Assembly (NCBI GenBank): GCA_024636755.1
Contig: JAGXGL010000004.1
Location: 1 to 47,640, forward strand
Direction of reading: 5' to 3'
DNA length: 47,640 bases
From: Guyparkeria sp.
Lineage (GTDB): Bacteria > Pseudomonadota > Gammaproteobacteria > Halothiobacillales > Halothiobacillaceae
The notes under the pieces were generated by a model. It did not search any database. It had not been told where the DNA came from and was given only the letters and a program-made list of their open reading frames with translations. Position numbers and translations under genes: made by a program. Positions 8,337 through 18,083 of the stretch are shown here, piece after piece. Position 1 is the stretch's first letter. The number at the start of each line of letters is the position of its first letter.

Positions 8337-10358
8337 TTACGACTTGCCCAGCATGGCACGGATCGCCGTCATCGCCTCGGCGGCGGTCGCCCGGTTTTCC
8401 TCGTCGCTTTTCTGAACGCCAATGCCTTCCCAGCGGAGCAGGTCGGCTTCGACCTCCTCGAGAAAGCGACTGGGCTGCACGTCGCGCCACTGCCCGTACC
8501 GTCGCCGTCGCCGCGTCAGCGTGAAGGTCAGGCTGCGCTGGGCGCGGGTAATGCCGACGAAGCACAGGCGGCGCTCCTCGGCCAGCCGCTCCTCTTCCTG
8601 GCAGTCGTGGTGGGGCAGAAGGTCTTCCTCCATGCCCGTGAGATAGACATGCGGGAACTCCAGGCCCTTGGCGGCGTGCAGGGTCAGCAGGCGCACGGCG
8701 TTGTCGTCCTGGTCGCGGGTCTTCTGCTCGAGGATGCCCAGCAGGCTCATCTTCTGCACCAGCTCGGTCAGCGAAAGCGACTCACCGCTGTCGTTGTCCA
8801 CGGCGATCCGCTCGGTCCACTCAAGCCAATCCTGCAGGGTGGTCCAGCGACGTTCGGCGGCCTTGGCGCTGTTTTCCTGTTCACGCAGATAGCCGAAGTA
8901 GTCGATTTCCTCGAGCATTCTGCGCATCGCCTCGGCGGCGGGCTGTTGGTCCATGCGCGCCCGGGTGGCGTCCAGCCAGTCGAGGAACTGGGTCAGCTGG
9001 TGGTGCACGCGGGTATCGATTCGTTGGGCGGCGGTCACCGATCGGGCGGCGGCCGCGAGATGGACGTGGCGTTCGCGGGCGATCTGCCCCAGGCGTTCGA
9101 GGGTGGTCGGGCCGATGCCGCGTCGTGGGGTGTTGATGATGCGCAGCAACGCGGCATCGTCGGAGGGGTTGGCCATCAGGCGCAGGTAGGCCATGGCGTC
9201 CTTGACCTCGGCGCGTTCGAAGAACGACTGCCCGCCGGTGAGGATGTAGGGGATCGAGAGCTTGCGCAGCTGCTGCTCGATCAGTCGCGCCTGGTGGTTG
9301 CCCCGGAACAGGATGGCGAAGTTGCGGTAGGGCGAGTCGTCCTTGAAGTGCCGGTGCAGGATGTCGGTGGCGATGCGCTCGGCCTCGTCCTCGGCGGTAT
9401 CGCAGACCAGCACCCGGTGCGCTTCGCCGGGGCCCACCGCGCTCCAGAGCGTCTTGGGCTGGGTGGTCGGGTCGTTGGCGATCAGCTGGTTGGCCGCGGT
9501 GAGCACGGTGTTCACCGAGCGATAGTTCTGCTCGAGCTTGACGGTGGTCAGGCCCGGGAAATCGCGCGCCAGATGGACGAGATTTTCCGGCCGCGCGCCG
9601 CGCCAGGCATAGATCGACTGGTGGTCGTCGCCCACCGCCGTCAGGCGGCCGAGCTTGCCCACCAGCAGCCGCACCAGTTCGTACTGGCTGGCGTTGGTGT
9701 CCTGGTATTCGTCGACCAGCAGATAGCGCACCCGGTGCTGCCAGCGCTCGCGGGCCTCGGGGTCGTCGCGCAGCAGTTCGACCGGGCGCTTGATCAGGTC
9801 GTCGAAATCCAGCGCGTTGCAGGCCGTCAGTTGCCGGGCGTAGTCGTTGTACAGCGAGGCACAGGCAGCTTGAACCTCGTCGGCACTGATCTCGGCCGCC
9901 AGGGCCGGGGTGAGCAGGTCGTTCTTCCACTGCGAGATCTGCCACTGCGCCTCCTTGGGCTCGATCATGCCCGCGGCCGAGTCGTTCTGCTGCAGCAGCG
10001 ACTTGATCAGGTTGAGGCTGTCCTCGGCATCGAGGACGGTGAACCCGGGGCGCAGGCCGAGCGTGCGGATCTCGCGGCGGATCAGGTTCAGCCCGAGCGT
10101 GTGGAAGGTCGAGATATTGAGCCCGCGGCGGCGTTCGGCCGGTAGGCGTTTGCCGATCCGTTCGCCCATCTCGCGGGCGGCCTTGTTAGTGAAGGTCACC
10201 GCCCAGATACCGCGTGCAGGCACGCCCTTGGACTCGATCAGGTGGACGATCTTCTCCACGATCACGCGCGTCTTGCCCGACCCGGCGCCGGCCAGTACCA
10301 GCAGCGGCGAGTCGATGTGCCGCACGGCGGCCTGTTGTTCCGGGTTCAGCCCTTGCAT
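8337..10358 (-). CDS. rep: ATP-dependent DNA helicase Rep
   Basis: This 673-residue superfamily 1A 3'-5' helicase should help replication forks pass protein roadblocks and assist restart. The N-terminus MQGLNPEQQAAVRHI is typical of Rep rather than UvrD. Walker A is AGAGSGKT (about residues 22-29), motif II is LLVDEYQDTN, motif III includes GDDHQSIYAWRGA, motif V-like sequence TLHAAKGLEFPHVYL is present, and motif VI is FVGITRAQRSL. The length agrees with E. coli Rep (673 residues). The start overlaps the 3' end of the upstream DMT transporter gene by 13 bases (10346-10358), so it is probably transcribed with it or from a promoter within it. Confidence 0.95.
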   Translation of the reverse strand: MQGLNPEQQAAVRHIDSPLLVLAGAGSGKTRVIVEKIVHLIESKGVPARGIWAVTFTNKAAREMGERIGKRLPAERRRGLNISTFHTLGLNLIRREIRTLGLRPGFTVLDAEDSLNLIKSLLQQNDSAAGMIEPKEAQWQISQWKNDLLTPALAAEISADEVQAACASLYNDYARQLTACNALDFDDLIKRPVELLRDDPEARERWQHRVRYLLVDEYQDTNASQYELVRLLVGKLGRLTAVGDDHQSIYAWRGARPENLVHLARDFPGLTTVKLEQNYRSVNTVLTAANQLIANDPTTQPKTLWSAVGPGEAHRVLVCDTAEDEAERIATDILHRHFKDDSPYRNFAILFRGNHQARLIEQQLRKLSIPYILTGGQSFFERAEVKDAMAYLRLMANPSDDAALLRIINTPRRGIGPTTLERLGQIARERHVHLAAAARSVTAAQRIDTRVHHQLTQFLDWLDATRARMDQQPAAEAMRRMLEEIDYFGYLREQENSAKAAERRWTTLQDWLEWTERIAVDNDSGESLSLTELVQKMSLLGILEQKTRDQDDNAVRLLTLHAAKGLEFPHVYLTGMEEDLLPHHDCQEEERLAEERRLCFVGITRAQRSLTFTLTRRRRRYGQWRDVQPSRFLEEVEADLLRWEGIGVQKSDEENRATAAEAMTAIRAMLGKS

Positions 10359-11266
10359 GGGGCCAACGGGGGACGGTGGGGACGGGCGGTGGCCGCCTCG
10401 AGCAGGGCGGCGGTGAGAATCAGCGCGCCGCCGATCCAGATATGGGCACCGTGGATGCGATCGCCCAGCCAGGTGGCCGAGGCGACGGCCACCAGAAGCT
10501 CCAAGGTCATGAGGATGGCCGTGCGCGAAGCGGGCAGGCGCTCGACGGCGTACTGCGTGGCCAGCACGGCGGCCAGCAGCATGGTCGCCCCGTAGAGTGC
10601 ACTGCTACCCACCGCCGAGAGCGTCGGGGTCACGCCGAACTCGCTGGAGACGGACCAGGCAATCAGGCCGAGCACCACGGTCGAGCCCTGCATCAGGGTG
10701 AGCTTGATCGGGATGGGCTGCTCGTGGAGAAACCGGAACAGGGTGTTGGCCGCGGCCAGCGTAAAGCCCGCGATCAGCGCGAACAGGTCCGCGGCACGCA
10801 GGCCGTTACCGAAGTCCGGCCCGAGGATCAGGAATGCCCCTGCCAGTGCACTGATCACCGCCAGCACACGGGCGGGTGTCAGCGGTTCCTTGAGGAAAAA
10901 GCGGCCGAAGAGCACGCCCCAGGCGGGGATCAGGAAAAAGAGCATCATCGAGCGGACGACGTCGCCGTAGACCATCGCCATGGTGAAGCCCACGCCCGAG
11001 ACCCCGGCGGCGAAGGCCAGCAGGGCAAGCCATTCCCAGTTCAGGCGGCTGATCGGCGGACGGGTCGGATCGTGCCAGGCGCGACAGGCGAACGGCAGGA
11101 CGATCAGCCATTGCGCGGCGTAGGCGATCACGGTGAGCAGGATCGGGCCGATACCCAGCGCGTGGGCGTATTTGAGCCAGATCCAGGTCAGGCCCCACAG
11201 GGTGGAGCCCGACATCAGGATGAGCGTGGGCGGGACACGCTCGCCCGCTGTCATCGCGGGCGACAC
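10346..11266 (-). CDS. EamA/DMT-superfamily membrane transporter
   Basis: This 306-residue inner-membrane protein has about ten hydrophobic segments in two repeated five-helix halves (EamA domains). The second half begins around residue 160 (LRAADLFALIAGFTLAAANTLFRFL). The conserved TM1 pattern LWGLTWIWLKY and the FFLIPAWGVLFGRFFLKEPLT segment at the end of repeat 1 are typical of drug/metabolite transporter exporters. The substrate cannot be deduced. The gene ends inside the start of rep. The ATG chosen at 11266 precedes TM1 by about 15 residues; an internal ATG (MTAGERV) four codons later is possible. Confidence 0.85.
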   Translation of the reverse strand: MSPAMTAGERVPPTLILMSGSTLWGLTWIWLKYAHALGIGPILLTVIAYAAQWLIVLPFACRAWHDPTRPPISRLNWEWLALLAFAAGVSGVGFTMAMVYGDVVRSMMLFFLIPAWGVLFGRFFLKEPLTPARVLAVISALAGAFLILGPDFGNGLRAADLFALIAGFTLAAANTLFRFLHEQPIPIKLTLMQGSTVVLGLIAWSVSSEFGVTPTLSAVGSSALYGATMLLAAVLATQYAVERLPASRTAILMTLELLVAVASATWLGDRIHGAHIWIGGALILTAALLEAATARPHRPPLAPCKG

Positions 11267-11305
11267 GTCAGGTGCGCCGTAGAGGTTGGCGGTTCATGCC
11301 GGAGG

Positions 11306-14300
11306 TCACGAGCCGTCGACCCAGGCCCGCGCGTTCTCGAACAGGCGCAGCCACGGTCCGCGATCGGTGTCCGGGTCGCGCTGATCGGTTGACCAGCGAT
11401 CCGGACGCCAGGAGAGTTGGCTGGCCCGCCAGACGCGTTCGGGGTGCGGCATCATGATGGTGAAGCGCCCGTCCTCGGTGGTAAAGCCGGTCTCGCCGGC
11501 GGCCGAGCCGTTGGGGTTCGCCGGGTATTGTTCGGTGGCGATGCCGTGGCCGTTAACGTAGCGCAGGGCGGTGAACGCCTGCTCGGCGTCTTCCGGCCGG
11601 CGGTAGGCCACCCGACCCTCGCCGTGGGCGACCGTGATCGGCAGGCGGCTGCCCGCCATGCCGGCCAGCAGCACCGACGGCGACTGCGGCACTTCGACCA
11701 GTGAGAGGCGCGCCTCGAACTGCTCGGAGCGGTTGCGCAGGAAACGCGGCCAGTGACCGGCGCCCGGGATCAGGTCGCCCAACTGCGAGAACATCTGGCA
11801 ACCGTTGCACACGCCCAGGCCGAAGGTGTCGTCGCGCTCGAAGAACGCCTGCATGGCGTCACGGGCACGATCGTTGTAGCGGATCGCGTGCGCCCAGCCC
11901 GAGCCGGCGCCGAGCACGTCACCGAAGGAGAAGCCACCGCAGGCGACCAGGCCCTTCATGTCGGTCAGATCGTGGTGTCCGGCAATCAGGTCGGCCATGT
12001 GCACGTCGACGGCCTCGAAGCCGGCGGCGGTGAAGGCGGCGGCCATCTCGATCTCGCCGTTGACGCCCTGTTCGCGCAGGATCGCGATCCGGGGGCGGGT
12101 GCCCGTGGCGATCATCGGCGCGGCGAGCGACTCGCTGACATCGAAGCGCGCCTCGGCGCCGGCGAGTTGCGGGTCGTCCAGGTCGGTCGCCGCGGCATAG
12201 GCCTGTTCGGCGGTTTCCGGGTTGTCGCGCAGGGCGCACAGGTGGAACGAGGTCGCCGACCAGATGGCTTTGAGATCGGTCAATGTGCGGTCGATCACGG
12301 TCTTGCCGCGCCATTCGACGTGGACCTGCGGCTTGGCGACCGCGCGGCCCAGTTCGATCAGGGCCTCGCCCAATCCGGCGGCCTCGAACTGCTCGCGGAT
12401 GAACGCGGCATCGCCCGCCTTGACCTGAAAGACGGCACCGACCTCCTCGGCGAACAGGCCGGCCATGGGGTCGCCGCCGAGTCCGTCGATCGAGAGATCG
12501 AGCCCGCAGCGGCCGGCAAAGGCCATTTCCAGCAGGGTGGTGATCGCCCCACCGTCACTGCGGTCGTGGTAGGCGGTGAGATAGCCCAGGTGGTTGAGCT
12601 CCTGGATCAGGTCGAAGAATGCCTTGAGCGGCGCCGGGGCGATGTCCGGCGTGGTTGAGCCGGTCGCGTTGTAAACCTGCGCGAGCGCCGAGCCACCCAG
12701 GCGGTTCTGACCTAGCCCGAGGTCGACCAGGAACAGGCGGTTGTCGGTATCCGAGACCAGTTGCGGGGTCAGCGTGCGGCGCACGTCGCTCACCGGGGCG
12801 AAGCCGGTGACCACCAGCGAGACCGGCGAGGTGACCGTCTTTTCGGTCTTGCCGTCCTGCCAGCGGGTCTTCATCGACAGCGAGTCCTTGCCCACCGGGA
12901 TGCTGATCCCGAGTGCCGGGCAGAACTCCATGCCGACGGTGCGCACGGTGTCGAACAGTCGCGCGTCCTCGCCCTCATGCCCACAGGCGGCCATCCAGTT
13001 CGCCGACAGCTTGATGCGGTCGGTGCCGTCGATAGCAGTGCCGGCGAGATTCGTGACCACCTCGGCCAGCGCCAGCCGCGCGGAGGCCGGGGCGTCGAGT
13101 AGGGCGACCGGGGCGCGCTCGCCCATGGCCATTGCCTCGCCGTGATGGTGGTAGAAATCGGTCGAGGTGACCGCGCTGTCGGCCACCGGCACCTGCGCCG
13201 GCCCGACCATCTGGTCGCGGGCGACCAGGCCGCCGACCGAGCGGTCGCCGATGGTGATCAAAAAGCTCTTGTCACCGACGCCGGGCAGGGCCAGGACTCG
13301 ATCAAGCGCGGCGTTGATTTCAACGCCGTCGAGATCGAGCTCGATGGCGGCGTGCGGCTGGTGTTTGACGTCGCGGTGCATCTTCGGCGGGTGGCCGAAC
13401 AGCGTCTGCATCGGCAGATCGACCGGGTTGTCGCCGAAGTGCGGGTCGGCGACCTGCAGGTGCTGTTCCGCGGTGGCCGTGCCGACCACCGCGAACGGCG
13501 CGCGCTCGCGGTCGCACAGGGCGGCGAAGCGCTCGAGGTCACCGGGCTGGATCGCCAGCACATAGCGTTCCTGCGACTCGTTGCACCAGATGGCCAGCGG
13601 CGTCATGCCCGGCTCGTCGTTGGGAATCTGGCGCAGGTCGAAGCTGCCGCCCATGCCGGCATCGTTGATCAGTTCGGGCAGGGCGTTGGACAGGCCGCCG
13701 GCGCCGGCGTCGTGGATCGAGACGATCGGGTTGGTATCGCCGAGCGAGATGCAGCGGTCGATCACTTCCTGGACGCGCCGTTCCATCTCCGGGTTGGCGC
13801 GTTGCACCGAGGCGAAATCCAGTTCGGCGTGACCGGCACCGGAATCCTGCGAGGAGGCGGCCCCGCCGCCGAGACCGATTTGCATGGCCGGGCCGCCCAG
13901 CACAATCAGCAGATGGCCGGGGGCGATCGGCTCCTTCTCGATCAGGTTGGGACGGATCACGCCGACGCCGCCGGCAATCATGATCGGCTTGTGGTAACCC
14001 CAGGCGTGACGCTGGTGTGTGCCTTCGTCCTCGCCGGTGTTCATTTCCAGGGTGCGGAAATAGCCGCCGAGTGCCGGGCGACCGAATTCGTTGTTGAACG
14101 TCGCCGCCCCGATGGGGCCGTCGAGCATGATCTCCAGCGGGCTGACGATGCGATCGGGGCGGCCGACGTCCGCGGTGGCCGCTTCCCAGGGTTGCGGCAA
14201 TTCCGGGATGCGCAGGTTGGAGACCGAGAAGCCGCTCAGGCCGGCCTTGGGCTTGCCGCCCCGGCCGGTCGCGCCCTCGTCGCGGATCTCGCCGCCGGCA

Positions 14301-15235
14301 CCGGTGGCGGCACCCGGATCGGGCGAGATGGCGGTGGGGTGGTTGTGGGTCTCGACCTTGGCGAGAAAGTCGATGCGTTCGTCGACCGTCTCGTAGTTGC
14401 CGGTGACCGGATTGACGGCAAAGCGGGTGCCATCCTGGCCCTGGAGGACCGCGGCGTTGTCTTTGTAGGCCGACAACGTGCCCTCGGGGTGGCGCTGATG
14501 GGTGTTGCGGATCATCGCGAACAGCGACAGGTCGCGGTCCTCGCCGTCGATGGTCCAGCCGGCGTTGAAGATCTTGTGGCGGCAGTGCTCGGAGTTCGCC
14601 TGCGCGAACATCATCAGTTCGACGTCGGTGGGATCGCGATCGAGTCGACGGTAGGCGTCGGCGAGGTAATCGACCTCGTCGCCACTGAGGGCCAGCCCCA
14701 TGCGTTGGTTGGCCGCGGCAATCGCACCCTCGGCATCGTCACCCAGAGTGATACGCGACAGCGGCGCGGGTTGCGCGTGGGTAAACAGGGCCTCGAGTGA
14801 CGCCTCATCGCTGTAGACCGACTCGGTCATGCGGTCGTGCAGCACCTCGAGCAGGGCCGGACGCCAGTCGAAGTCATCAACGTTGATCGAATGCCCGGAT
14901 ACCGCGAACTCGATGCCCCGCTCGATACGCCCGATGCCGTCCAGACCGCAGATCCGCGCAATGTCGGTGGCCTTGCTCGACCACGGCGAGATGGTGCCCG
15001 CGCGCGGCGCGACCACGATCCGCGGCCAGGTATCCGACCATTTTTCCACCGGCTCGCCGTAGTCGAGGAGTTCCTCGAGCCGGGCCTCGCCTACCTGCCC
15101 GCCGTCGTTGCGGTCGACCAGGTGCACGAACCGGGCGTGCACGGCCTCGATCCCGGGATGGATGGCCGCCAGTCGCTGCTGGAGCTTGGCGAGGCGAAAC
15201 GGGGATCGAGCGGCGTTACCGGTAATAATTCGCAT
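11306..15235 (-). CDS. purL: Phosphoribosylformylglycinamidine (FGAM) synthase, single-chain form
   Basis: PurL converts FGAR, glutamine and ATP to FGAM in step four of IMP synthesis. The 1309-residue protein is the large proteobacterial fusion form (E. coli is 1295). It has an N-terminal PurS-like part, a linker, two AIRS-like ATP-binding halves (GGAASSQDSGAGHAELDFAS and IPVGKDSLSMKT are visible) and a C-terminal class I glutaminase domain. The glutaminase nucleophile Cys lies in GVCNGCQMFSQLGD and its His/Glu in MMPHPERVWR. The ATG at 15235 (MRIITGNAARS) is preferred. An in-frame extension to 15457 has no homology-like content and is rich in Arg and Ser. A candidate -10 TACAAT on this strand lies at 15349-15354, weak evidence only. 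Confidence 0.96.
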   Translation of the reverse strand: MRIITGNAARSPFRLAKLQQRLAAIHPGIEAVHARFVHLVDRNDGGQVGEARLEELLDYGEPVEKWSDTWPRIVVAPRAGTISPWSSKATDIARICGLDGIGRIERGIEFAVSGHSINVDDFDWRPALLEVLHDRMTESVYSDEASLEALFTHAQPAPLSRITLGDDAEGAIAAANQRMGLALSGDEVDYLADAYRRLDRDPTDVELMMFAQANSEHCRHKIFNAGWTIDGEDRDLSLFAMIRNTHQRHPEGTLSAYKDNAAVLQGQDGTRFAVNPVTGNYETVDERIDFLAKVETHNHPTAISPDPGAATGAGGEIRDEGATGRGGKPKAGLSGFSVSNLRIPELPQPWEAATADVGRPDRIVSPLEIMLDGPIGAATFNNEFGRPALGGYFRTLEMNTGEDEGTHQRHAWGYHKPIMIAGGVGVIRPNLIEKEPIAPGHLLIVLGGPAMQIGLGGGAASSQDSGAGHAELDFASVQRANPEMERRVQEVIDRCISLGDTNPIVSIHDAGAGGLSNALPELINDAGMGGSFDLRQIPNDEPGMTPLAIWCNESQERYVLAIQPGDLERFAALCDRERAPFAVVGTATAEQHLQVADPHFGDNPVDLPMQTLFGHPPKMHRDVKHQPHAAIELDLDGVEINAALDRVLALPGVGDKSFLITIGDRSVGGLVARDQMVGPAQVPVADSAVTSTDFYHHHGEAMAMGERAPVALLDAPASARLALAEVVTNLAGTAIDGTDRIKLSANWMAACGHEGEDARLFDTVRTVGMEFCPALGISIPVGKDSLSMKTRWQDGKTEKTVTSPVSLVVTGFAPVSDVRRTLTPQLVSDTDNRLFLVDLGLGQNRLGGSALAQVYNATGSTTPDIAPAPLKAFFDLIQELNHLGYLTAYHDRSDGGAITTLLEMAFAGRCGLDLSIDGLGGDPMAGLFAEEVGAVFQVKAGDAAFIREQFEAAGLGEALIELGRAVAKPQVHVEWRGKTVIDRTLTDLKAIWSATSFHLCALRDNPETAEQAYAAATDLDDPQLAGAEARFDVSESLAAPMIATGTRPRIAILREQGVNGEIEMAAAFTAAGFEAVDVHMADLIAGHHDLTDMKGLVACGGFSFGDVLGAGSGWAHAIRYNDRARDAMQAFFERDDTFGLGVCNGCQMFSQLGDLIPGAGHWPRFLRNRSEQFEARLSLVEVPQSPSVLLAGMAGSRLPITVAHGEGRVAYRRPEDAEQAFTALRYVNGHGIATEQYPANPNGSAAGETGFTTEDGRFTIMMPHPERVWRASQLSWRPDRWSTDQRDPDTDRGPWLRLFENARAWVDGS

Positions 15236-15493
15236 AGGTCGGTCGGGCGTGTGGCCTGGGTCGGTGTGTGTCAGGTGCCCAAGCAGGTCTCGCGCGTAAT
15301 TGAAAGACGCGAAACGCGCTCGCAGGGCGGTCCGTGCTGAGGACGCGAATTGTACAACAGCCAGTCGCCGACCTCGGCAGGATCTGGGGGAAATGGCCTG
15401 TCGAATAGTTAGTGCACGCCGCGCGGCCATCGATGGGTCGGACCGGCCGTCAGTCAACGCGGGAATGGTATTCAGGCCGTCTTTCGCATGCGA

Positions 15494-15889
15494 TCAGGCC
15501 AGGAAGAGGGCCCGCCAGTCACGATTGTCGCTACGCGGCAGATCAGGCTTTGCCTCGGGCATCGGCAGTTCGATGCCGATCTGGCATTCGTCATCTTCCA
15601 CGCGTCGATACCAGATGACCTCGCCAAGCAGGTAGAACGGCTCGGCATTCTCTTCCAGTCGAGCCACCACCTCGACCCCGGTGCCGGGTTGGATTCGGTC
15701 GGCCCAGTCGACATCGCAGCAGAGGTTCAGCCCGTTGGCGCTGATGTCGATGATTCGTCCCCGACCGACCGGGTGAGATTCCCCAAGCAGGCGCAACAGA
15801 CCGTTGCCGGTCTTGTCGAGCCGCATGAAGTCGCGGCGATCGCGGTGGTGTTTGTCATCATCAGGGCGGCTCGCGGAATCAGTGTTCAT
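15494..15889 (-). CDS. PilZ domain protein, predicted c-di-GMP receptor
   Basis: This 131-residue single-domain cytoplasmic protein carries both parts of the c-di-GMP site. The RxxxR motif is at residues 19-23 (RDFMR), and the DxSxxG motif is at 48-53 (DISANG). The rest shows the alternating hydrophobic pattern of a PilZ beta-barrel, including YLLGEVIWYRR and CQIGIEL. The ATG at 15889 (MNTDSASRP) is chosen because it overlaps the end of the DUF1631 gene by 11 bases and places RxxxR near the N-terminus as usual. As the last gene of the glgB-glgA-DUF1631 run, it may regulate the DUF1631 protein or the polymer pathway in response to c-di-GMP. That role is inference. Confidence 0.85.
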   Translation of the reverse strand: MNTDSASRPDDDKHHRDRRDFMRLDKTGNGLLRLLGESHPVGRGRIIDISANGLNLCCDVDWADRIQPGTGVEVVARLEENAEPFYLLGEVIWYRRVEDDECQIGIELPMPEAKPDLPRSDNRDWRALFLA

Positions 15890-18083
15890 CGCGATGCTCC
15901 CCCAGTCGGTCGCGCAGGTCGGCGAGCGCGCGGGCAAACCGCGGGTTGCCGAAGACCGGCCGGGTGCGATCGGCGAACAGGTCGTCGAGCACCTGGCCGA
16001 CGGGGAGATTTAGCTTGGCCTGTCCCGTGCGGTTGGCAAAGCTGACCACGCCGTTGTCGGGATCGAGGTCTCGAATTTTGAGGCGACGCAGGGCACGCCC
16101 GGGTCCGGTGTAGACCTCGAACCACTCCTCACTTGTGCCCTGTTGCCGGAAAAATGCCTGAACGACACCGAGCGAGGCAAGCAGCAGCCCGTCGGTGGGG
16201 ATGTCGCTGGCGGCGGGTTCCGGTGCGCTGTGGGTCGCGTCCTGGGCCGGTCTGTCCAGGTTATCCACGTCAGTCGGGCCATCATCCGGGGTTTGATCCT
16301 GGGTTTGATCCGGAATGTTGGCGGCACTCGGTGTGGCCGAGGCTGCCGGTGGCGACTGCGCCTCGACGACCGGCGGGAGAGTGCTTGGCGAGTCGACCGC
16401 AGACGACTCCGTTGCCGGGTCGTCGATTACGGCATTTGTCGGCGATTGGTCGGTCGCCGTTGATTTCGTACTTGGCGCCTCGGGCATGTCCGGACTGTTG
16501 CGGCTTTGCGCGTCGAGATACTCGATGAAGGCGTCGAGGGCGTGCTGCTCATCGGTGAGCAGACCGTCGCTGGTCTGGTCGTTGAACACCCGCGAGGCCT
16601 CGCGGGCAAATGCCTTGACCTCTTCCGGGCCCAGGGTGGGGTCGAGTTGCAGGGTCAGTGCCTCCTGGAGCAGACCGATGATCCCGGCCCAGGGGGCGCT
16701 TTGCCGGCCCTGGTTGATCATGGTGCGAACCATGAAGGGCTCGAACACGTCGACAAGCAAGGCGCGTGTGGGCGTGCGCACGGGCATGTCGTTGGTGTGG
16801 CCGGCGAGGATCTTGCCAACCCGGACTCGGCAGCGTTCTTCGATCTGTGCCAGGCGCTCGTGCGCGGGAGTGATTGCCGGCTCGGTCGATTCGATCGCCT
16901 TGCCGCGCGAGATGTCGCGCAGGCGCTCGGCGAGCGCGTCGAGCTCGGCGGGATTATCCAGCACGGTCTGCTGGATGGGGCCGAGGATGGTCGCGGTCGA
17001 TTCGATGTCCGGCTTGAGATCCGGGTCCGAGCCGATCAGGGCGAGCAGGTTGAGAATGCGGCGCATCGGGTGATCGGCATCGGAGAGGAAATGCCGATCC
17101 CTCGAGGCGAGCAGCAACACCGCGAGTTGCAGCGTGGCGATCTGCCGGCGGTGACGCGGATCGATCAGTCCATCATTGAGCACGTCGCCCAGGGTCATGC
17201 CGACCAGTCGAATCACTTCCCGGCTGCGGGCCGGCCAGTTGCCGGCGGGCAGGGTGGGTTCGAGGCGGTCGCGAATGAAGGCCGCGAAATCGTCGGCGCG
17301 CCAGTCCTGATCGCGCTCGAAGCGGAACAGGTACTGGTCGTCCCCGCCTATGCTGGCGCGAACCAATGGCTCCAGTCGGTCGGCCAGTGCCTTGGGTGAG
17401 GGGCCGAGGTGTTGCGGTACGTCGGGCACGGTCGGCCGGGCGGTGGGTGGCGCGACGAGAGGAGCCGAGTCGGCCAGCGGGTCGCGCAGTCGCTTGATGC
17501 CGGGTAACACGCCCACCTGGATCAGGTAGTCATTGAGTACCGAGTAGATCGGCGTGAGGCGGAACAGCACCTGCTCGGCCCACTGGGCGATCAATCGGTA
17601 CCGAACGCTATCGGGCAGTTCGCGCGTCTGGGCAAGAAAGGCGCGGCTGATCGACTCGAGCGTGAACATCCCGGCGGGGACGTTCTCCGGGTCATCGTTG
17701 TGCAGTTGACCGACACGCGCCTCGAACTGGGTGTGCTCGATGCCGCAACGTTGACCGGCCTCGGCGAGATGGTCTTCAAATTTCAGTGCACGGGTGCGGT
17801 CGCCGATCAGTTGATGCCAGTCGGCTTGTTGCCAGTCGGCTGCCGGTTCGAGCAGGGTCTGGGCAAAGGCACGATAGAAGGCCTCCTGCTCGCTTCGAGA
17901 ATGGGCAATGGCCTCGAACGCCTCGGCCCGTTGATCGCTGTCGGTTGCCGACGAGGCCTGGTCGAACAGTTGCCGTTCGACCTGGGCAAACAATCGTTTG
18001 ATGCCTTCGTGCAATGCCGCGCCCATCAAACGCGCCAATTCGTCGCGGACCTGGGCTGGGCTGGTCTGGAATCGATTCATCAT
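15879..18083 (-). CDS. DUF1631 family protein
   Basis: This 734-residue cytoplasmic protein of unknown biochemical function is recognised by the DUF1631 pattern. The N-terminal helical region (LARLMGAALHEGIKRLF, ALKFEDHLAEAGQRCGIE) and the central LRDPLADSAPL stretch lead to repeated long helices. An acidic, Pro/Ser/Thr-rich linker of about residues 545-635 follows, containing DQTQDQTPDD encoded by a two-copy 12-base repeat near 16289-16313. The conserved C-terminal beta-rich domain (GTSEEWFEVYTGPGRALRRLKI) completes it. The family is sometimes annotated as thymidine phosphorylase, for which I see no catalytic motif. Its ATG overlaps the glgA stop as ATGA, and its 3' end overlaps the PilZ gene by 11 bases, so all three appear translationally coupled. 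Confidence 0.85.
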   Translation of the reverse strand: MMNRFQTSPAQVRDELARLMGAALHEGIKRLFAQVERQLFDQASSATDSDQRAEAFEAIAHSRSEQEAFYRAFAQTLLEPAADWQQADWHQLIGDRTRALKFEDHLAEAGQRCGIEHTQFEARVGQLHNDDPENVPAGMFTLESISRAFLAQTRELPDSVRYRLIAQWAEQVLFRLTPIYSVLNDYLIQVGVLPGIKRLRDPLADSAPLVAPPTARPTVPDVPQHLGPSPKALADRLEPLVRASIGGDDQYLFRFERDQDWRADDFAAFIRDRLEPTLPAGNWPARSREVIRLVGMTLGDVLNDGLIDPRHRRQIATLQLAVLLLASRDRHFLSDADHPMRRILNLLALIGSDPDLKPDIESTATILGPIQQTVLDNPAELDALAERLRDISRGKAIESTEPAITPAHERLAQIEERCRVRVGKILAGHTNDMPVRTPTRALLVDVFEPFMVRTMINQGRQSAPWAGIIGLLQEALTLQLDPTLGPEEVKAFAREASRVFNDQTSDGLLTDEQHALDAFIEYLDAQSRNSPDMPEAPSTKSTATDQSPTNAVIDDPATESSAVDSPSTLPPVVEAQSPPAASATPSAANIPDQTQDQTPDDGPTDVDNLDRPAQDATHSAPEPAASDIPTDGLLLASLGVVQAFFRQQGTSEEWFEVYTGPGRALRRLKIRDLDPDNGVVSFANRTGQAKLNLPVGQVLDDLFADRTRPVFGNPRFARALADLRDRLGEHRDEH

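Noticed and set aside
8283-10145. A 620-codon open frame opposite rep
   Set aside because: Antisense shadow; the rep helicase motifs are complete on the minus strand and the plus-strand translation resembles no family.
13142-14800. A 552-codon open frame opposite purL
   Set aside because: Antisense shadow of a conserved full-length PurL.
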